Positions 34,716 to 48,100 are shown, counted from the stretch's first letter. The stretch is 64,000 nt of DNA from Ascidia mentula (GCA_947561715.1 OX387204.1:12095001-12159000); one strand, 5' to 3'. Notes: a model not told the origin generated them from the sequence alone. Numbers and translations: made by a program.

Positions 34716-37700
34716 TTAAAGTTTTTTGGTCTTTCGCATGGACCTCTGCATACATTCTTCACTCTGTCGCTGTGATAGATTTCTCTCATACACGTCCCTC
34801 TGTTTTATGTACCAGACAGGAGGCCAGCGATTCTCAACAAGATATTTTTGTGTTTCACCGGGAAGACCCTACAGAGAAAACAAACAGAATGCATGATAAA
34901 ATTTTCTGTGCAGAAGCCTCATTTTTGCCAGAAGGCTAGTTTTTGAAAGGAAAAATTAAATATAAAAACAAATCAGAATATTTACAATGACTAACAAACT
35001 TTCAAAGTTAGTATACATTTATTTGAGATAACAAGATATAAAACATGGATTAGTGCAGGCATCATGTGTTTTGATCATATTCCCAACATATATTTGTCAT
35101 CAAAACTAAACAAATTTAGGCAACAAATACAAAAATAACTCTTTTACTTTGATGGACTTGGAGGCACAACGACAGGCTTCATTGTAATGCACATAAAGGA
35201 AGTGCAAGCACCACTTGTGCAATCTGAGGGCATTGTGAAGTTGTGACACTTCTAACATCCACAACACTTCCTCGCAAAGTTCTGACATTACCACAGTCTC
35301 TCCACTCTTGCAGTACATGTTTTCGTGGTTCATGAACATTTCAACCACAAAACATTCTGGGTAAATAAAAAACAAATTCATAAAATGTAACCACCTCATA
35401 CTTCTCAAATGTAAAAAACACCAAGCTGGTGAGTCTATACCAAAACACCCTAGTGTACATCTGCACTTAAATATCATCTGACAAAACACAGTTAAATAAA
35501 AAACTTATGTTATCAACAATTTTTTATAACGTTGCGTGCAACAGTTGTTTTAACAGCAAGTACATATTGTTTGATTTGATTGCGACATTGAAGGTTAGTG
35601 TCATAATAAAGCTTGTGTTTGAAGTGTAGCCTAATGAAACAAACAAAACACTTCAATTTTACAAGCCTTTCATGACGTGTTTGGTCCGCACATTTAATTA
35701 CCCATTAACCCTAACTTGTGGGTAAAACTAACATTCTAGTTTCAATGTCGCAAGTCACAAGATCACAAGCAAATACTTGCACTCACCAACTTGAGCAACA
35801 AGCCCAGGCAAGCAGAAGCGATTGGCAAGAGATATTACTTCACCAAAATCATCGTCCAAGCAATTGCTCAATCCTGATAAATCATTTGAGTAAATATATC
35901 CCAATACAGCACATAAACCCTTTTTGGTTGCAAATGAAAAATCAACCTGTAAAAAATACATCACAAAATAAAACATTCAATTTAAGGTAATTTTTCTCTA
36001 CAAGATTCACATTAAATTTCACTTCTGCGATCATTACTAACTGCCATGTTTACAACTACAAACTGTACTTTATATTAATATTCAGCAAACAAACTAAAAT
36101 AAACACGTAAGTAACCAATGCAATATTTGTAGCAAGATACACTAGCATTTAAGACACACCTGTCTGTCTTTGCTTTCAATAAAGTTTCCAGCGAGCATTG
36201 CATTCATGACATCACAACCAGCACACAAGAGAATCTTATGGCCCCACACACAGCTATCTTTCACCCTGAAAACAATATCTGACCAGCATTCTTGGTTGAG
36301 AAAGAAAATTTTCAAATTCTGTGCTCGCTGTAGAATGAACTGGTTGATCAGATCATCAACTCCATGTTCAGAATCGGAGTTAATTATATGGGCAGCTATT
36401 TTCATGAGACTTGTGAGTCCAAACCGCTGGCTGGCAATAATAACTTGTGTAAGGACATCAATGGTGTAGGAAGCATCAGTAAGTTTTTTGGAACCACTCG
36501 AACCACAGTAACAAAAGTCAATAATAATTTTGAAGATTTCTGGTGGAAGGTGAACAGCAAAGACATCCAGGTTTTTGTCATCTCTACCGCAGTATTCAAT
36601 GTCAGGATTAGACAAAACCATAAAAGGTAGATCATATTTGATACACTTGTTTGTAGTGGTGACCTCAGAAGATCTGCGCTTGTTGGTGACTTTCGAATTC
36701 CTGCTGTTTCCCTCAGTTAAACTTGGCTCATTTAATATTTGATCCATCTGTGTATTATCATTGTCCAAACAGAGATTTGTTTGTTCTCCAGTCTGCTTCA
36801 GGCAATCAAGCAGCTGATGGAAGACATTGGAACAGGCAGCAAGAACAGTTTTATGGGCATATATTTTCACACCCTGTACAATAAATTCATGTTATTAAGA
36901 CAAATTGGGGACATTTTTGCCACACGAGGTAATTCGCACTGGTTTCACAGGAAAAAGGTGGTTACCCATGAATGTTAAACCACATCAATATATGTTTCCC
37001 AACCCCCTTATTTACAATTCAACGTGCCTATTGACAGACACGCCCCTTATAGATTGCCTGCCACATAGTAACACCAGAAAACAGTTGAATATTGACAACA
37101 AGAGTTAAAAACTTTTTCACTCACTTGACAAATAAAGACGATGTCAGCAAACAGTTGGGAGTTGTACAAAGAAAATAGGTTGGGTAGCAAATCTGTATCC
37201 TTGTTTACAACACTAAGCTCAGGCGCTTGGGGCTTTGGAGGTTCCAGTGGCTTTTGCAGAAATGGACGCTGAATTCTTTTAAAACCAGAGTTCCAAAAGT
37301 ACAAGTTCCTCCTAAAAAATTCAACAATAAAGCTTGATAATTTTAATAACTTTTTGGGTAGATTTTTAAAGCATTTTATCTAAAAATAATAATACAACAG
37401 TGTTTAAACACATTAGCTACCTGTAAAGCAGGGCAGCTCTGCAAGCATTTTCAAAGACATCATGTATACCAAAACCAAGAAGTACGCTTGACTCATAATA
37501 GGGACAGTTTAGCGATTCCACAACAGTTCGACATTGGTCAGGATACAGGATGTCACTTTTCCTGATTGTCCTTGTTTAAACATATCAATGAATAATAAAC
37601 CACATGAATATTGATTTGACATTATGAAAAAGCTACATTAACAAGTTTGTGTATACACAACTTACTTTGTCAGCACTCCTTTTGATTTGTTCAGTTTTCC

Positions 37701-38541
37701 CAAGTCAGCAAATCTCAAATCCACTTTGCACGCCACAATAAATACTGGAATGCTTTTGCAATGCTTGCGCACTTCAGGCATCCAGAATTGTTGAACTTGC
37801 TGCAGCGATTTTTTGTCACACACAGAAAAGCAAATCACCACCACATCAGCCCTTTAAGAATGGAATCACAGTTTAAATTATGTTTTTCAGATTTATGAAA
37901 ACAAAACATCTGACTAAAAACAAAAAACAGTTAGTCTATTCATGTTGCTTCGTTTATATTTGGACTATCAATCAATTTTACATATTCATGTCCCTGAAAT
38001 TCAGGTATTATATTCACACAGAGCCCTTGGTGTAAAGAGTTTTTGTAATGCCCAATAAAAATATTTTCTCAAGGTATATATATATTTCTTACTTTCCATA
38101 GGCAAATCTTCGGTTTTTATGGTGATCTCCAAATGTGTCCCACAAACGTAACGAAACAACAGTGCCATCAATATCACACCTTGCATTTTGTAACACCTGA
38201 ATTAACATGTTAAAATAATATTATGACACACCTAAAGTGTTTAACATTGAAATTAAACATTGAGTTATTTTCTATGTCATATCCCACCTCTTTGTTGTTT
38301 CTGTATTGGTCAATTGCCCAAACAGTTGGTACATGACTGGTACCCATCATGCACCTATAAAAAGACAACATTACATTTGTATGTACAATCAGAATCTATG
38401 TTTGTTAAGTATGTACCTGATGTTAGGTGATGGCTCATTGTAAGCCCTTGAGCATATCAGTTTTGTTTTTCCAACATTGTTGTCCCCAACAACAACACAT
38501 TTGATGGTCTCTTCATTGGGGTTTTCAGTTGTGTCAGCCAT
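34716..38541 (-). CDS. RHOBTB: RhoBTB atypical Rho GTPase
   Basis: Atypical Rho protein and Cullin-3 adaptor. Ten exons in consistent phase (38417-38541, 38288-38354, 38093-38196, 37666-37851, 37421-37570, 37125-37311, 36160-36873, 35787-35946, 35148-35356, 34716-34868) give 684 residues; vertebrate RHOBTB1/2 have about 700. The Rho-like domain (1-211) carries the P-loop [36 protein letters not shown] and [11 protein letters not shown], with the altered switch and CKVD in place of NKxD that mark the family. A Pro-rich linker follows, then a BTB domain split by a long charged insert (~255-430), a second BTB domain (~455 on: [19 protein letters not shown]) and the conserved tail [19 protein letters not shown] splice acceptor at about 38608 upstream of the ATG suggests a 5' UTR exon or trans-splice site. 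Ascidians appear to have one such gene versus three in vertebrates (recalled). Confidence 0.94.
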
Positions 38542-41500
38542 ACTACAATTTCACTATCCACTTGGCTGAAGAACTCCACCATACACCTAATAACATCATT
38601 TACTCCCCTGCAATAAAGAAAACAATTTGAAGGCTAGTTTGAACCAACTAAGGTGCTCAACAGTAAATAGGAGCATTACATGTAAACATAAGGTATGCAG
38701 GGTAAGCACTTTCTTTGTCTGCACAGGAAAATGATGCTCAGTGACTACAGGAAGTGACATAATGAAGCATAATACACATGCAGTCAACAGTAGAAAAACA
38801 TGATTGCTGTATCCTTATTGTTATTGATTAAAGAAGTATGAATCCTACATGCTTAATGCTCTTGGGATTAACACACTAAATCAACAAACAGCATTCGCGT
38901 TGAAAGCAATTAAACTCTCAGACCACCGGCATTACAGGCACATTTAATATTATATTCTTTATGAATGTGCCCAGTACTTCTAAAAATAACAAAATGTGTA
39001 CATACAAATTATTTACAAATATCATGGCCATTGGAAAATTTAAAAATTAACCAGAATATGGCAAGAAAATGTTTTTTGAAGCTTTAAACTATATAAATTG
39101 ATGCTATTTTGTAAAGTTTTTGCAAGTATACATTCATTCAAATCACAAAAGCATTGTATTTTTAGAAATGCATAATTTTTTTTGCTTCTGTGTATATTCT
39201 CAGACAGGAAATATTACTTAAATTTTAATAAAACAATTAAAAACACTTCGCCTATACAAGTTATTTCACAAAAAGTGTGGAAGTTTTAAATTGAGCCAGA
39301 GAATATTTTTTTGTGCCTTTTTCCAAAAAGTATGAATTTTTTTAACAAAAATCCAGGTCACATGCAAATTGCTTTTATAACTTTCAAAAAAATATACATG
39401 GCAACAAAAACACAAAAATTAAGTTTGTGACTTTTATGGAGGCCAATATTTTGGTATATGAAATAAATTTGTTTATTTATTATGAGCAGATTGCAAATAA
39501 ATTGCAAAAATGTAAGTGGAGGATAAATCCTCCATAAAGGTGAACTACATTATTTAAAAATAGTCAATGTCTAATATGAATAGCAATAAAGCGATCTAAA
39601 AAATTAAAAAACGGACTTGATCAAATGATAATAAGTGACAAATGATAAAAAAATTGTCCAAGGGTAATAGGTGGTAAAATACATAGTAAAGCAGTTTGTC
39701 TGGTGATGTTAGACATATTACCATCATTAAAGTTCATCTGACAAAAAAATATTTATATTGATTAACATTTCGGTTGAATTAAACGTAATCAAAATGAATA
39801 TTATTTTTGCAGAAAAGTTACAACTAAAGTTACAGAAAGAGAAGTATATTGTTACACAGAATTTCTCAGTTGTATAATTGGTCACTTCCTAATTTCATAA
39901 GCTTAGCCAACATGACACTATTGACTTGTCATTATGACATGATTTGGCATGAAATCACTCATTTTTTAATAGGTTCACTAACTTTACATATGCCTAAAAA
40001 AAGGCACTTTAAATTGCAAACTAATATGTTTAAAACCAGATTGATCGAATTAGCATCCTCGGCTAACAATTTTTCTTTGGAAAGGGGTCAATTTGTTAAA
40101 TGCCGAAACGACCACAACTCACAAAGCACGACCATTCTGGAAACACAGTTCGGCAACAGAGCGTTGTGTGCGTCATCTGTCAGTCTATCTGTATTATTGT
40201 CACGCACGATGATTTTTAAGCACGTGATAAATGTTGTTTTTTGCTGACACCATTCAACCATAACCCAAAAATAATATTTATGTTTATACTTGGACTAGCT
40301 TCTGCCACTCTTACGCACATCGGCATTAAATATTTTCCTTAGTGCAGATTCTATTCCAGTTCGCCATAAGTGAACATCGACCAACTTCCTTTGCTGAAAG
40401 ATCCATAATAGGCCTACCCCGGCAATTCCCAACTGGGGCACACGGACAGCCAAGGGAACCATGATGGGGTGGTCACAGGGGGTCTTTAAGTACGAACTGC
40501 TATCTTATTGAATTGTACTTTATTTTTCCCAAACTCAGTTTATTGATTTTTTGTTGTTTGTTGATGTAAGTTTGTTTTAACCTTTGTTGATCTGAAACGC
40601 AAATGTGCAGCAAATTAACAAAGGCATTGTAAATAAATACAAAATAATTTGCGACGAAGACTTTTATAAATGAAAAAGCTTATTGAAGTTCTGAAAGGAA
40701 ATTAACTTGTTATCAGGCAAATCCAAAACGTAAGTGAAAATACGAAATCACTTAACGTGTCATAAAACGCAGTAGGCCTACGATAATTTTAACAGTTCTA
40801 CCCACGTAATTTTGTGGATATTTTATAATTAGATATGGCTTTGATATCTGTTTTGGATCTAATGAACATTGGCAGTCATTGAGCTGGCAGTCATACCATC
40901 CACATTTCTACGATGTGATATCCTGTTTTTGGTATGTGACATATAGTTTTCTTGAAAAAAAAACATGTGTTGATTCCATTCTAATTTAAAACCTGGGACT
41001 TTTATGTCGGTTTTAGTTACTTTTGTCAACACCAGATCTGGACAAAAACAGGGTTTTTGAGAAAATAAGTGTTTTGGCACCCCAAACTGAGACTTGTGCA
41101 TTTCTGCAATTGTTCAGCGAGGAAAATTTGCAAACGCAGTTACGCGCACAGAGCGATTTACTGCAAAATTTCCAGGAAAAAGTTGAGCGAAGTTATAACA
41201 AATAAAGGAAGAGACATTTTTTTGGGAAACGCTGTTTGTCTACTATTATGTTATGATATGGGCGTGTACTCTACATCCGGAGTAAATTTTGGAAAAATCG
41301 GGTTTGAAACAGGTCAATGAAATTTGGGCTGATACCGTTTACGTGGTAAAGTCGTGCAACTGTTCACGTAATAAGTCATTTCGTTTGAAAACGCCGCTTG
41401 TCACCCTTTTTGTTTTTATATGAGCGTTTAGTTTAATGCTGTTATCTAGCACATGATTTTAAAAAAAATATTAGTCACAAAATGTGTTTAAAATGTTAAT

Positions 41501-43022
41501 ACATTTTCGGCTAATATGTGACGTCACCTTCAAAGCAAAATACATAAAAAGGTGCATGTTTGTAGTCATTATGAAAGAAAACCATGATTTTTTACAATTT
41601 TTATTGCCTTTATGTTAACTAGCGCAGAATCTTGACAGTTACAGAGATTTTAAGAAAATGAAACGGTCTGAAAGTGTTTTTGTACTTAGTTGAATGTGGC
41701 GTAATTCCATAGCAAACAATGTGAAACAACCCAACGTAAGAACTCACGTAAGAGGCTCTGCATGTAACATCATTATTTCAGAGGTACATCACATCGGACT
41801 GGGCGTGCATTGGCAAAAAGGTAACTGCGAGATCAAAGTGGGACCATTTGAAAGAAGAGCAAGGTGAGGGATTTCCTTATGATCCGGAACGGTTTCTTCG
41901 AGCTTCGATATGAAAAGCAGCCGGGAAATTAGCAATAAAAGTCATTGCAGTTCACACAGTCCTTTGTACTATCTCACATGACATCCTAAAGGCGATATTG
42001 CAGTGTCATGATCAGGAATGCAATTTCGCTTTTATTGACGATGGTTGATGTTCACCGATGGCACACCGAAAGAGCCTGTACCACGGACGCTGGTTCAGGT
42101 AGAAAAACTTAAAAATCTAAATGTACAATTCATGGTTATGGTCAAGTGGTATTCAGCAACATCAGGTTTATACGCCCTTTTTCTGAAATACGGGTTGCAT
42201 CATAAGAAATCTTAATCGGGTTCAGCTTCAATATCTGTTGTCTTGTACGTGATCCAAATACCGCACGGTTTCAAAAAAGGTTAGTTTAGGTCAGTACATT
42301 CAGCAGTTTTTTGTATCTGCAAGTTTTAACGCATAGAGAATTTGCAAACGCAGTTAAGAACATAGAACAGATTGGGGAAAAAATTCCCAGAACGAGTTGT
42401 GCGAAATGAAACGATAAACGGAAAAGTCATTTTTTCGGAAAACTTCTTTTGTCTATGGGCTCATTGCATTTTATTCTGACATGGGCGTTTAGCTTGTGCT
42501 ACACTCAACATTCATTTATTATTATTGACTTATTGACAGAGAAGTCATTTCTTTGGAAAACTTCGGTATTTTACTATTTTATTTTGGTATGAGCGTTTAT
42601 TTCATCTTGTATTCTACCCAGAGGGCCATTTTCAGAATAATTGTAGTCGTTGAAGCGCTTGTTATAGAATAACTATTGTTGTAAACTGCCGGATACGCTA
42701 TGTAGAAGTTGGACATAGCGCGTGAATTGTTTCCTCGTTGTGTAGTAAGTCATTTTTACACCAGGTATAAAGTTGTATGCCGCGAATGATGTATAAAAAA
42801 TTAGGGTACAATTTGAAAACATTATTAACATGTGTTAGGTCATGCGGAACTTACTTTTTTTTATTTCGCAAGAATGACAATAATTTTTTTCTGAGCGCAA
42901 ACGTGAATGTTTTCAGTATTAGCTTTGTTGTCAGGTTTAGTATATGTCTCGTATTAATAAATTACTATCATACAAACACTTTTAATCATTTTTTGTTAAT
43001 TAGCCTTTTTACAAACCATCTG
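38542..43022. other. Intergenic region between RHOBTB and TM2D2
   Basis: About 4.5 kb between divergent genes. The part at 38.8-40.8 kb is AT-rich with nothing recognisable. From 41.0 to 42.7 kb there are exon-like stretches on the plus strand (41038-41205 and 41782-41913) and several degenerate, related segments (about 41130-41280, 41360-41430, 42330-42490, 42530-42600) sharing AATTTGCAAACGCAGTTA and TATGGGCGT-like blocks, which look like duplicated and decayed sequence. Confidence 0.45.
41782..41913 (+). CDS. Possible terminal exon of an unidentified gene
   Basis: After a good acceptor (cattatttcag) the frame reads 43 residues to a stop, with a composition like real protein: SDWACIGKKVTARSKWDHL, then EEQGEGFPYDPERFLRASI. 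A second exon-like stretch lies upstream at about 41038-41205 (LFSEENLQTQLRAQSDLLQN, coiled-coil-like). I do not recognise the family and could not join the two by clean splice sites. The upstream stretch has a decayed partial copy near 42330, so this may be a relic gene or an unresolved active one. Confidence 0.3.
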   Translation, partial: RYITSDWACIGKKVTARSKWDHLKEEQGEGFPYDPERFLRASI

Positions 43023-43890
43023 ATGGGAAACAGCATATTATTTTTGCTAATAATCCACTGCTTTGTATCTGGCACATTTTTATCCAACATTACTAACGAG
43101 ACAACAGTTATTGATATCTTCAATCCATATTCTCCAAAGATTTTGTGTCACTTGCTGTAAGATATTTATGATATATACATCTAGTTTCAATTTACAAATA
43201 AAACAAATCGTAGGATTTACTTTAGATGCAAGGCTCATGGATCATATCAGAGCTACATTGATTGTATTTTTTGTGTAACCCATAATTCACTGTATAGATC
43301 ATATATTTGCATGTTGTGTATTTTATGTAACCATAAAATGACATTTTACTTTCTTAGACCTGAGGAGTTTGTTGTATGTGAAGAGCCTTCATTTTCAACC
43401 AACGAAAGTGTTTCAAATGACAATTTCACATGTTCAGCTTTGGTAAGAATAAAGGTAATAGTCTAAATTACAATGTTTAAAAATTTTTTTTTAGATTGAC
43501 AAGAAGTATCATCACAGTGAAGTACAAGTTACATCTGTTATTTGTCAAGTGGTGGATAGCAGTATTGAGTGCACTGGAAATAGAACGTTTGTGAAAGAAG
43601 GAGTGCCTTGCCTTAAGTAATTATTATTTTATTTTGTAACAATGTTAACATTTAAAATTTTGTTTTGTTTTGGCAGATACACAGGCTACTGCTTTATAAC
43701 TGTGCTTCTACAGTCTGTCTTTTTGGGTTGTCTTGGAGTAGATAGATTTTATCTTGGATACCCAGGCTCAGGGGTTGGAAAGCTAATAACCCTTGGTGGG
43801 GTTGGTCTTTGGTGGTTCATTGACATTATTTTGTTGCTCACTGGTGTATTGGTTCCAGAAGATAAAAGTGACTGGTGCATTTACTACTGA
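43023..43890 (+). CDS. TM2D2: TM2 domain-containing protein 2
   Basis: Small membrane protein of the TM2D family (almondex/TM2D relatives linked to Notch signalling in flies). Four exons (43023-43156, 43358-43442, 43495-43616, 43677-43890) give 184 residues. The start at 43023 gives a signal peptide ([20 protein letters not shown]). The lumenal part has several N-glycosylation sequons (NIT, NET, NFT, NRT) and the family motif [16 protein letters not shown]. The TM2 domain follows: [24 protein letters not shown] between the two membrane helices, then [20 protein letters not shown] and the short tail SDWCIYY. The pattern fits TM2D2 better than TM2D1 or TM2D3. The stop at 43888-43890 lies 8 bases before the IGBP1 start, so the two are probably one operon. 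Confidence 0.92.
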
Positions 43891-43898
43891 GGTTCATA
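43876..43898 (+). promoter_or_regulatory. Putative trans-splice acceptor between TM2D2 and IGBP1
   Basis: The TM2D2 stop codon TGA overlaps an AG (43890-43891) preceded by a moderately pyrimidine-rich stretch (catttactactgag) and followed 7 bases later by the IGBP1 ATG. In tunicate operons the downstream mRNA is capped by spliced-leader trans-splicing at such a site, often with almost no spacer. This is inference from spacing; no leader read is available. Confidence 0.5.
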
Positions 43899-44888
43899 AT
43901 GGAAACAGCAAGCAGCTTGGAAGATCGGAAGCTGATTGATGTTTTTAGTGAAGCTTGGGACCTACAACAAGCAATTACTAACAGTTCTGAACCAACTGCA
44001 TCGGACAAAGTTCAGCAGGAGATTATAAATGCTCTTGCTTCTTTGGACTTGCTATGCAAATGTGTCGAGCAGCTTGGCATGTTCAGCAGTAATGAAGAAA
44101 TAGAGGAAGTGGTTACATCAGATTTACGATACATTTTACTTCATGCCTTAATAGCCGATATAACTTCACATAAAAAATGTGATATTCAGCAGAGACTTAC
44201 AATCCTGAGTACTTGTCAGGAAAATTATGTTTCATTCCTAAAACGCTGTGCTTTATATAACATTGTGGATTCTACACTTGTAGAAGAAGTTCTCAAAGAC
44301 TCAAACAGCAATTCAAGATTTTTTGGGAAACCGGACATTCATGCAATGAATGCAGCAAGAGATGTGAAAATAAAAAAATATCAGGAAGGAAAACTACGGT
44401 CACAAAAACTGAAAGATCTTGAAAGTCATTTGCATGAAGAAGAGTCTAGCAGGGAGTATTGGCTTTTGCAAATTCGTAAGTGGGTCGACACAGCCATAGA
44501 TGAACTGCGAAGCATGAAAGATGAAATCAGCATGTTGGAAAAAATGAAAAATGTTCCAAAGGCAGAAATTGATCAGTCCAGAAAAGAGGCTCGAAAGGCA
44601 AGTGGCATGAAACCATTCATTCTCACCAAAGACAAGTTGCAGGCATCGGTGTTTGGTGCCGGCTACCCAAGTGTGCCTACTGTAACCTTGGAAGAGTATT
44701 TCCAGCGTGAGGCAGCAGCTGGTAGAATGCCTGATCAGGCATCTGCACCTGCTAAAGACAAGACAAGTGAAGATACTGAGAAAGATTCGGATAATGAAAC
44801 CGATGAAAAATTAAAAAAAGAAAGAGAATTGGATGACTGGAAAGATGATCATAGAAGGGGTGCTGGGAACCGCAAAAACATGGGATAA
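43899..44888 (+). CDS. IGBP1: Immunoglobulin-binding protein 1 (alpha4/TAP42)
   Basis: Regulatory partner that binds and protects catalytic subunits of PP2A, PP4 and PP6, downstream of TOR signalling. A single uninterrupted exon encodes 329 residues (family about 340). The helical N-terminal TAP42 part begins METASSLEDRKLIDVFSEAW. ADITSHKKCDIQQRLTILST is followed by the PP2A-binding region RDVKIKKYQEGKLRSQKLKD. The C-terminus has the diagnostic MKPFILTKDKLQASVFGAGY and the acidic/basic tail ELDDWKDDHRRGAGNRKNMG. I chose the ATG at 43899 because the in-frame ATG at 43875 overlaps TM2D2 and adds an unrelated extension. Lack of introns and the 8-base spacer fit a downstream operon gene. A candidate poly(A) signal is at 45051-45056. 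Confidence 0.95.
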   Translation: METASSLEDRKLIDVFSEAWDLQQAITNSSEPTASDKVQQEIINALASLDLLCKCVEQLGMFSSNEEIEEVVTSDLRYILLHALIADITSHKKCDIQQRLTILSTCQENYVSFLKRCALYNIVDSTLVEEVLKDSNSNSRFFGKPDIHAMNAARDVKIKKYQEGKLRSQKLKDLESHLHEEESSREYWLLQIRKWVDTAIDELRSMKDEISMLEKMKNVPKAEIDQSRKEARKASGMKPFILTKDKLQASVFGAGYPSVPTVTLEEYFQREAAAGRMPDQASAPAKDKTSEDTEKDSDNETDEKLKKERELDDWKDDHRRGAGNRKNMG

Positions 44889-45190
44889 ATTGTTGAATTT
44901 ATTGTTACAGGATGCTTTATAACTAAAAATACACACTTCTTATCTTTTGGGTAACATACATGACATATGTACAATTCAACTTAAATCAATGTAATTTGTT
45001 GCTCAAACTGTGTGGCTTTTTATATGCCTTTATTTGTTTCAATCAAGTTAAATAAATTAATTCAAATACAACATCAATTTGTTATTGATAGTTTTCGAAT
45101 TGGGAGACTCTTTTTGTCAAATGTTTGTTTTTGTTTGTTAGAATATTTGGTAGGATTGTGTGCTTTTCCCTTGTCCAAACACCTTTCAAA

Positions 45191-48100
45191 ATGAAGTAAG
45201 TCAATCTTACATATGTGTCCCATTCTGTTTTTATTTGTTTACAAGTTATATTGTTTAGTTGCCCAACCAAGGTTGAAGCTGTAGCTTCATTGGAAACCTC
45301 ATCCTTTGACTGTATTGTGCTGGTTGCAGACTTTTTGGACAATGTCACTGGTGAACTTACATTCTTGAAAGATGCATTTACTCCATTGCAGGAAGTAAGA
45401 AGTGTAGTGCGTTGCTGACGCTGCCAGGCATATTGTTTCCTTCACTCAAAAAACTCTTTATTAAACATTTTTAGCAAATAGCAGCAATGCTTAAATAACG
45501 TCTTGTAGTTGAGTGCCATGCAACATTAATGAAGAAACCTAACTTCTGTTAAAAACTTTCAAATATAAAGCTGTATGTACAAATTTAGCAATATCAGGCG
45601 TTTTAGTATGTACATTACAACCAATAAAAATAATGTAGTTGTAGTATTTTCTAAATGTTAATACCATTTTTCAGGTTGACAAAGCTGTTGGAACTGAACC
45701 TGTGGTAGCCAGACTTGCTGGACCGTTTACAAGAGCTGTAAGTTGTTAATACTTTTTTGGGACCAAAGGACATAAGTGCCAACAGTCACTTGTTGCAAAA
45801 TTAAGTGTTTTTTGTCATTGACAGGTGTTTGCTTCAACTGGCCCGCTCAATCGTGATTATGATGATGTGCGGAGATTTTATGATGCAGCTTGCAGTGGAA
45901 TTAAAAGGGCACTGAAAGCAGGAAGTAGAAAACCTCTTCTGGTTACTGTGGAAAATGATAGGTCAGTGCTTAACTGTGGAAACTTTGTTTACTTGTGGTT
46001 ACTCCAAATGCTTAAGATTATGTATGTTTTTATAGTGAGGCAATTGCTTTGTTTGCAAATGGGCCTACTGAAGGACCAGCAAATAATAAAATTACCGTTG
46101 TGTTTCGTTATATCCATGATATTGTTTTATCATTAGTGTATTTAGATTCAAGCATGCATCTCTTGCATCTGCATTTGGGGCATTGGAGGGTTTGTACGTA
46201 CCCTTGGAGGTCCGTGAAGCTCGAGCTGAGAAAAAAACAAAAGTATGTCATCACAATTTAAACTCAACTTTTGTAGCACAAATAGCAATTATCTGTATTT
46301 TGCAGGCTGATAAGCTGGGCCTGTACAGAAAAACCGACAGTGAAAGGGTGGCCTGTTGCGTGGCTGCATACGAGAGCGGCAGGTAATTGGTTGTTTGTGC
46401 TTGTTGCTGACCCGCCTGCAAATATCACGTTAATTATTTCCAGGCACCTGACACGTGATATCCAAGGTTCAGATCCAGAGCGAATGGCCCCACCACGAGT
46501 TGCTGACCACGTGACTCAGCACTTCGACGGAACAAGCATTAAAGTACGATTTTTGCGTAATGGCGATACATTTAATCCAAATTTAGTCGATCTGTCTTCA
46601 GATAGTACGGCAGTCCGTTGTTGCATATGTGTGTGTAGAAAATTTTGCGATGTACCTCCAGCACGTATTTATTGTCACCCTTTAGACTTTCTTGGCATAA
46701 AAGAGAATGGTTTGTCAAGGCACTAAAGCTGGCGAAAACGTTTCCACCACGTGACAATATATGAACTATAGAAACGGAAACCACTTACTGCGTGACTGTA
46801 ATGGTGGAAATCTATTCCGTATTTTTGCAAGATTATTCATGAACACTTTTTACCTCACAGGTTGAAGTGATTTCGGATGTTGGTTACATCGAGGAAAACT
46901 ACCCTTGCTTGGGTGCAGTCAACCGCTGTGCGAAAGGTAGTTAAACAACATTCCACTACATCCATAGTTAAATTTTAACTACGTTACCTACTTTATTTAT
47001 TTGTGTTTGTCGATTGAAACATCTTGATGAATTTGCTCTATGTTAAAAACGTTGTAAAGGTGAATATAGACAAGATAAAAAAATGTTCTTGGTTGAGACA
47101 CTCATATTTCGCAAGCAAGCTTTGAAAGTAAACGCATGCACACGACAATGTGTGACATGAAATCAAGAGTTCATATAATTTAATATGTCAAGTAGCATGT
47201 TGTCACAAGCATAAACAAATGGGTTTACTTCATACGCGTTTGAATTGCGCCTTTTCCGCTGTAAAAACGATCTTGTTTCGTAACAAAATGGGTTGTAGCA
47301 AACGGTTTTGCTGAATAACCTGTTGTTTATTATACCGATTTTGCGCAGTGGTTCCACGTCACAACGCACGTGTTGTGAAGTTGTTTTACGAGGGGGAAGG
47401 TCCCATTACCGATACTTTATTCCTGGTTGGCAAAGGTGTGACATACGATACCGGCGGTGCCGATGTTAAGGCTGGAGGAATAATGGCTGGCATGCACCGT
47501 GACAAGGGTGGTGCATCCGCCGTAGCTGGTGTATTTGAGGTAAGTTCACAATTTTTGCAACTTTCTTCTATTTCTTGCTTCAAGTGTAACATTTTTGGCG
47601 TTTTACTCGTTCAATGTCAACTGCTTTTTAACGCATAACTGCTTATCACGTATTGTGTAAATTTTCTTAATACCTGGTTACTTAGCGGCATTGAAATAAT
47701 ATCATGAATGTCGAACGGTTGACAGGTTTTGGACAAGATAAGGCCAAAGCACATAAAGGCGTATGGGACAATGTCCATGGTGAGAAACAGCATTGGTTCA
47801 AATGGTTACGTGGCAGACGAAATCATCACATCACGAGCTGGCGTCAGGGTACGTTTGCTCACAAACTTGCTGTGTATGCTTTCTAACTTGTTACGTCAGC
47901 ATTTTAAAGTTGAAAGCGGGCCACAAGTATTGCTAATGGCAAACAATTTGTTTTAAAATAATTTGCAAATTTAGGAAATTATTTTAAACTAAGGGTTGTT
48001 GCGAAAAAAATACACCGTTCTTAAATTTTGGTCCGAAACATTTGCGTTTAGGTTCGAGTTGGCAACACTGATGCTGAAGGTCGGATGGCGATGGTTGATT

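Noticed and set aside
39849-40247. 132-codon ORF upstream of RHOBTB
   Set aside because: No recognisable motif; low-complexity sequence; no supporting splice or signal features.
43875-43898. Upstream in-frame ATG for IGBP1
   Set aside because: It lies inside the TM2D2 coding sequence and adds MHLLLRFI, unlike the family N-terminus; the ATG at 43899 fits better.
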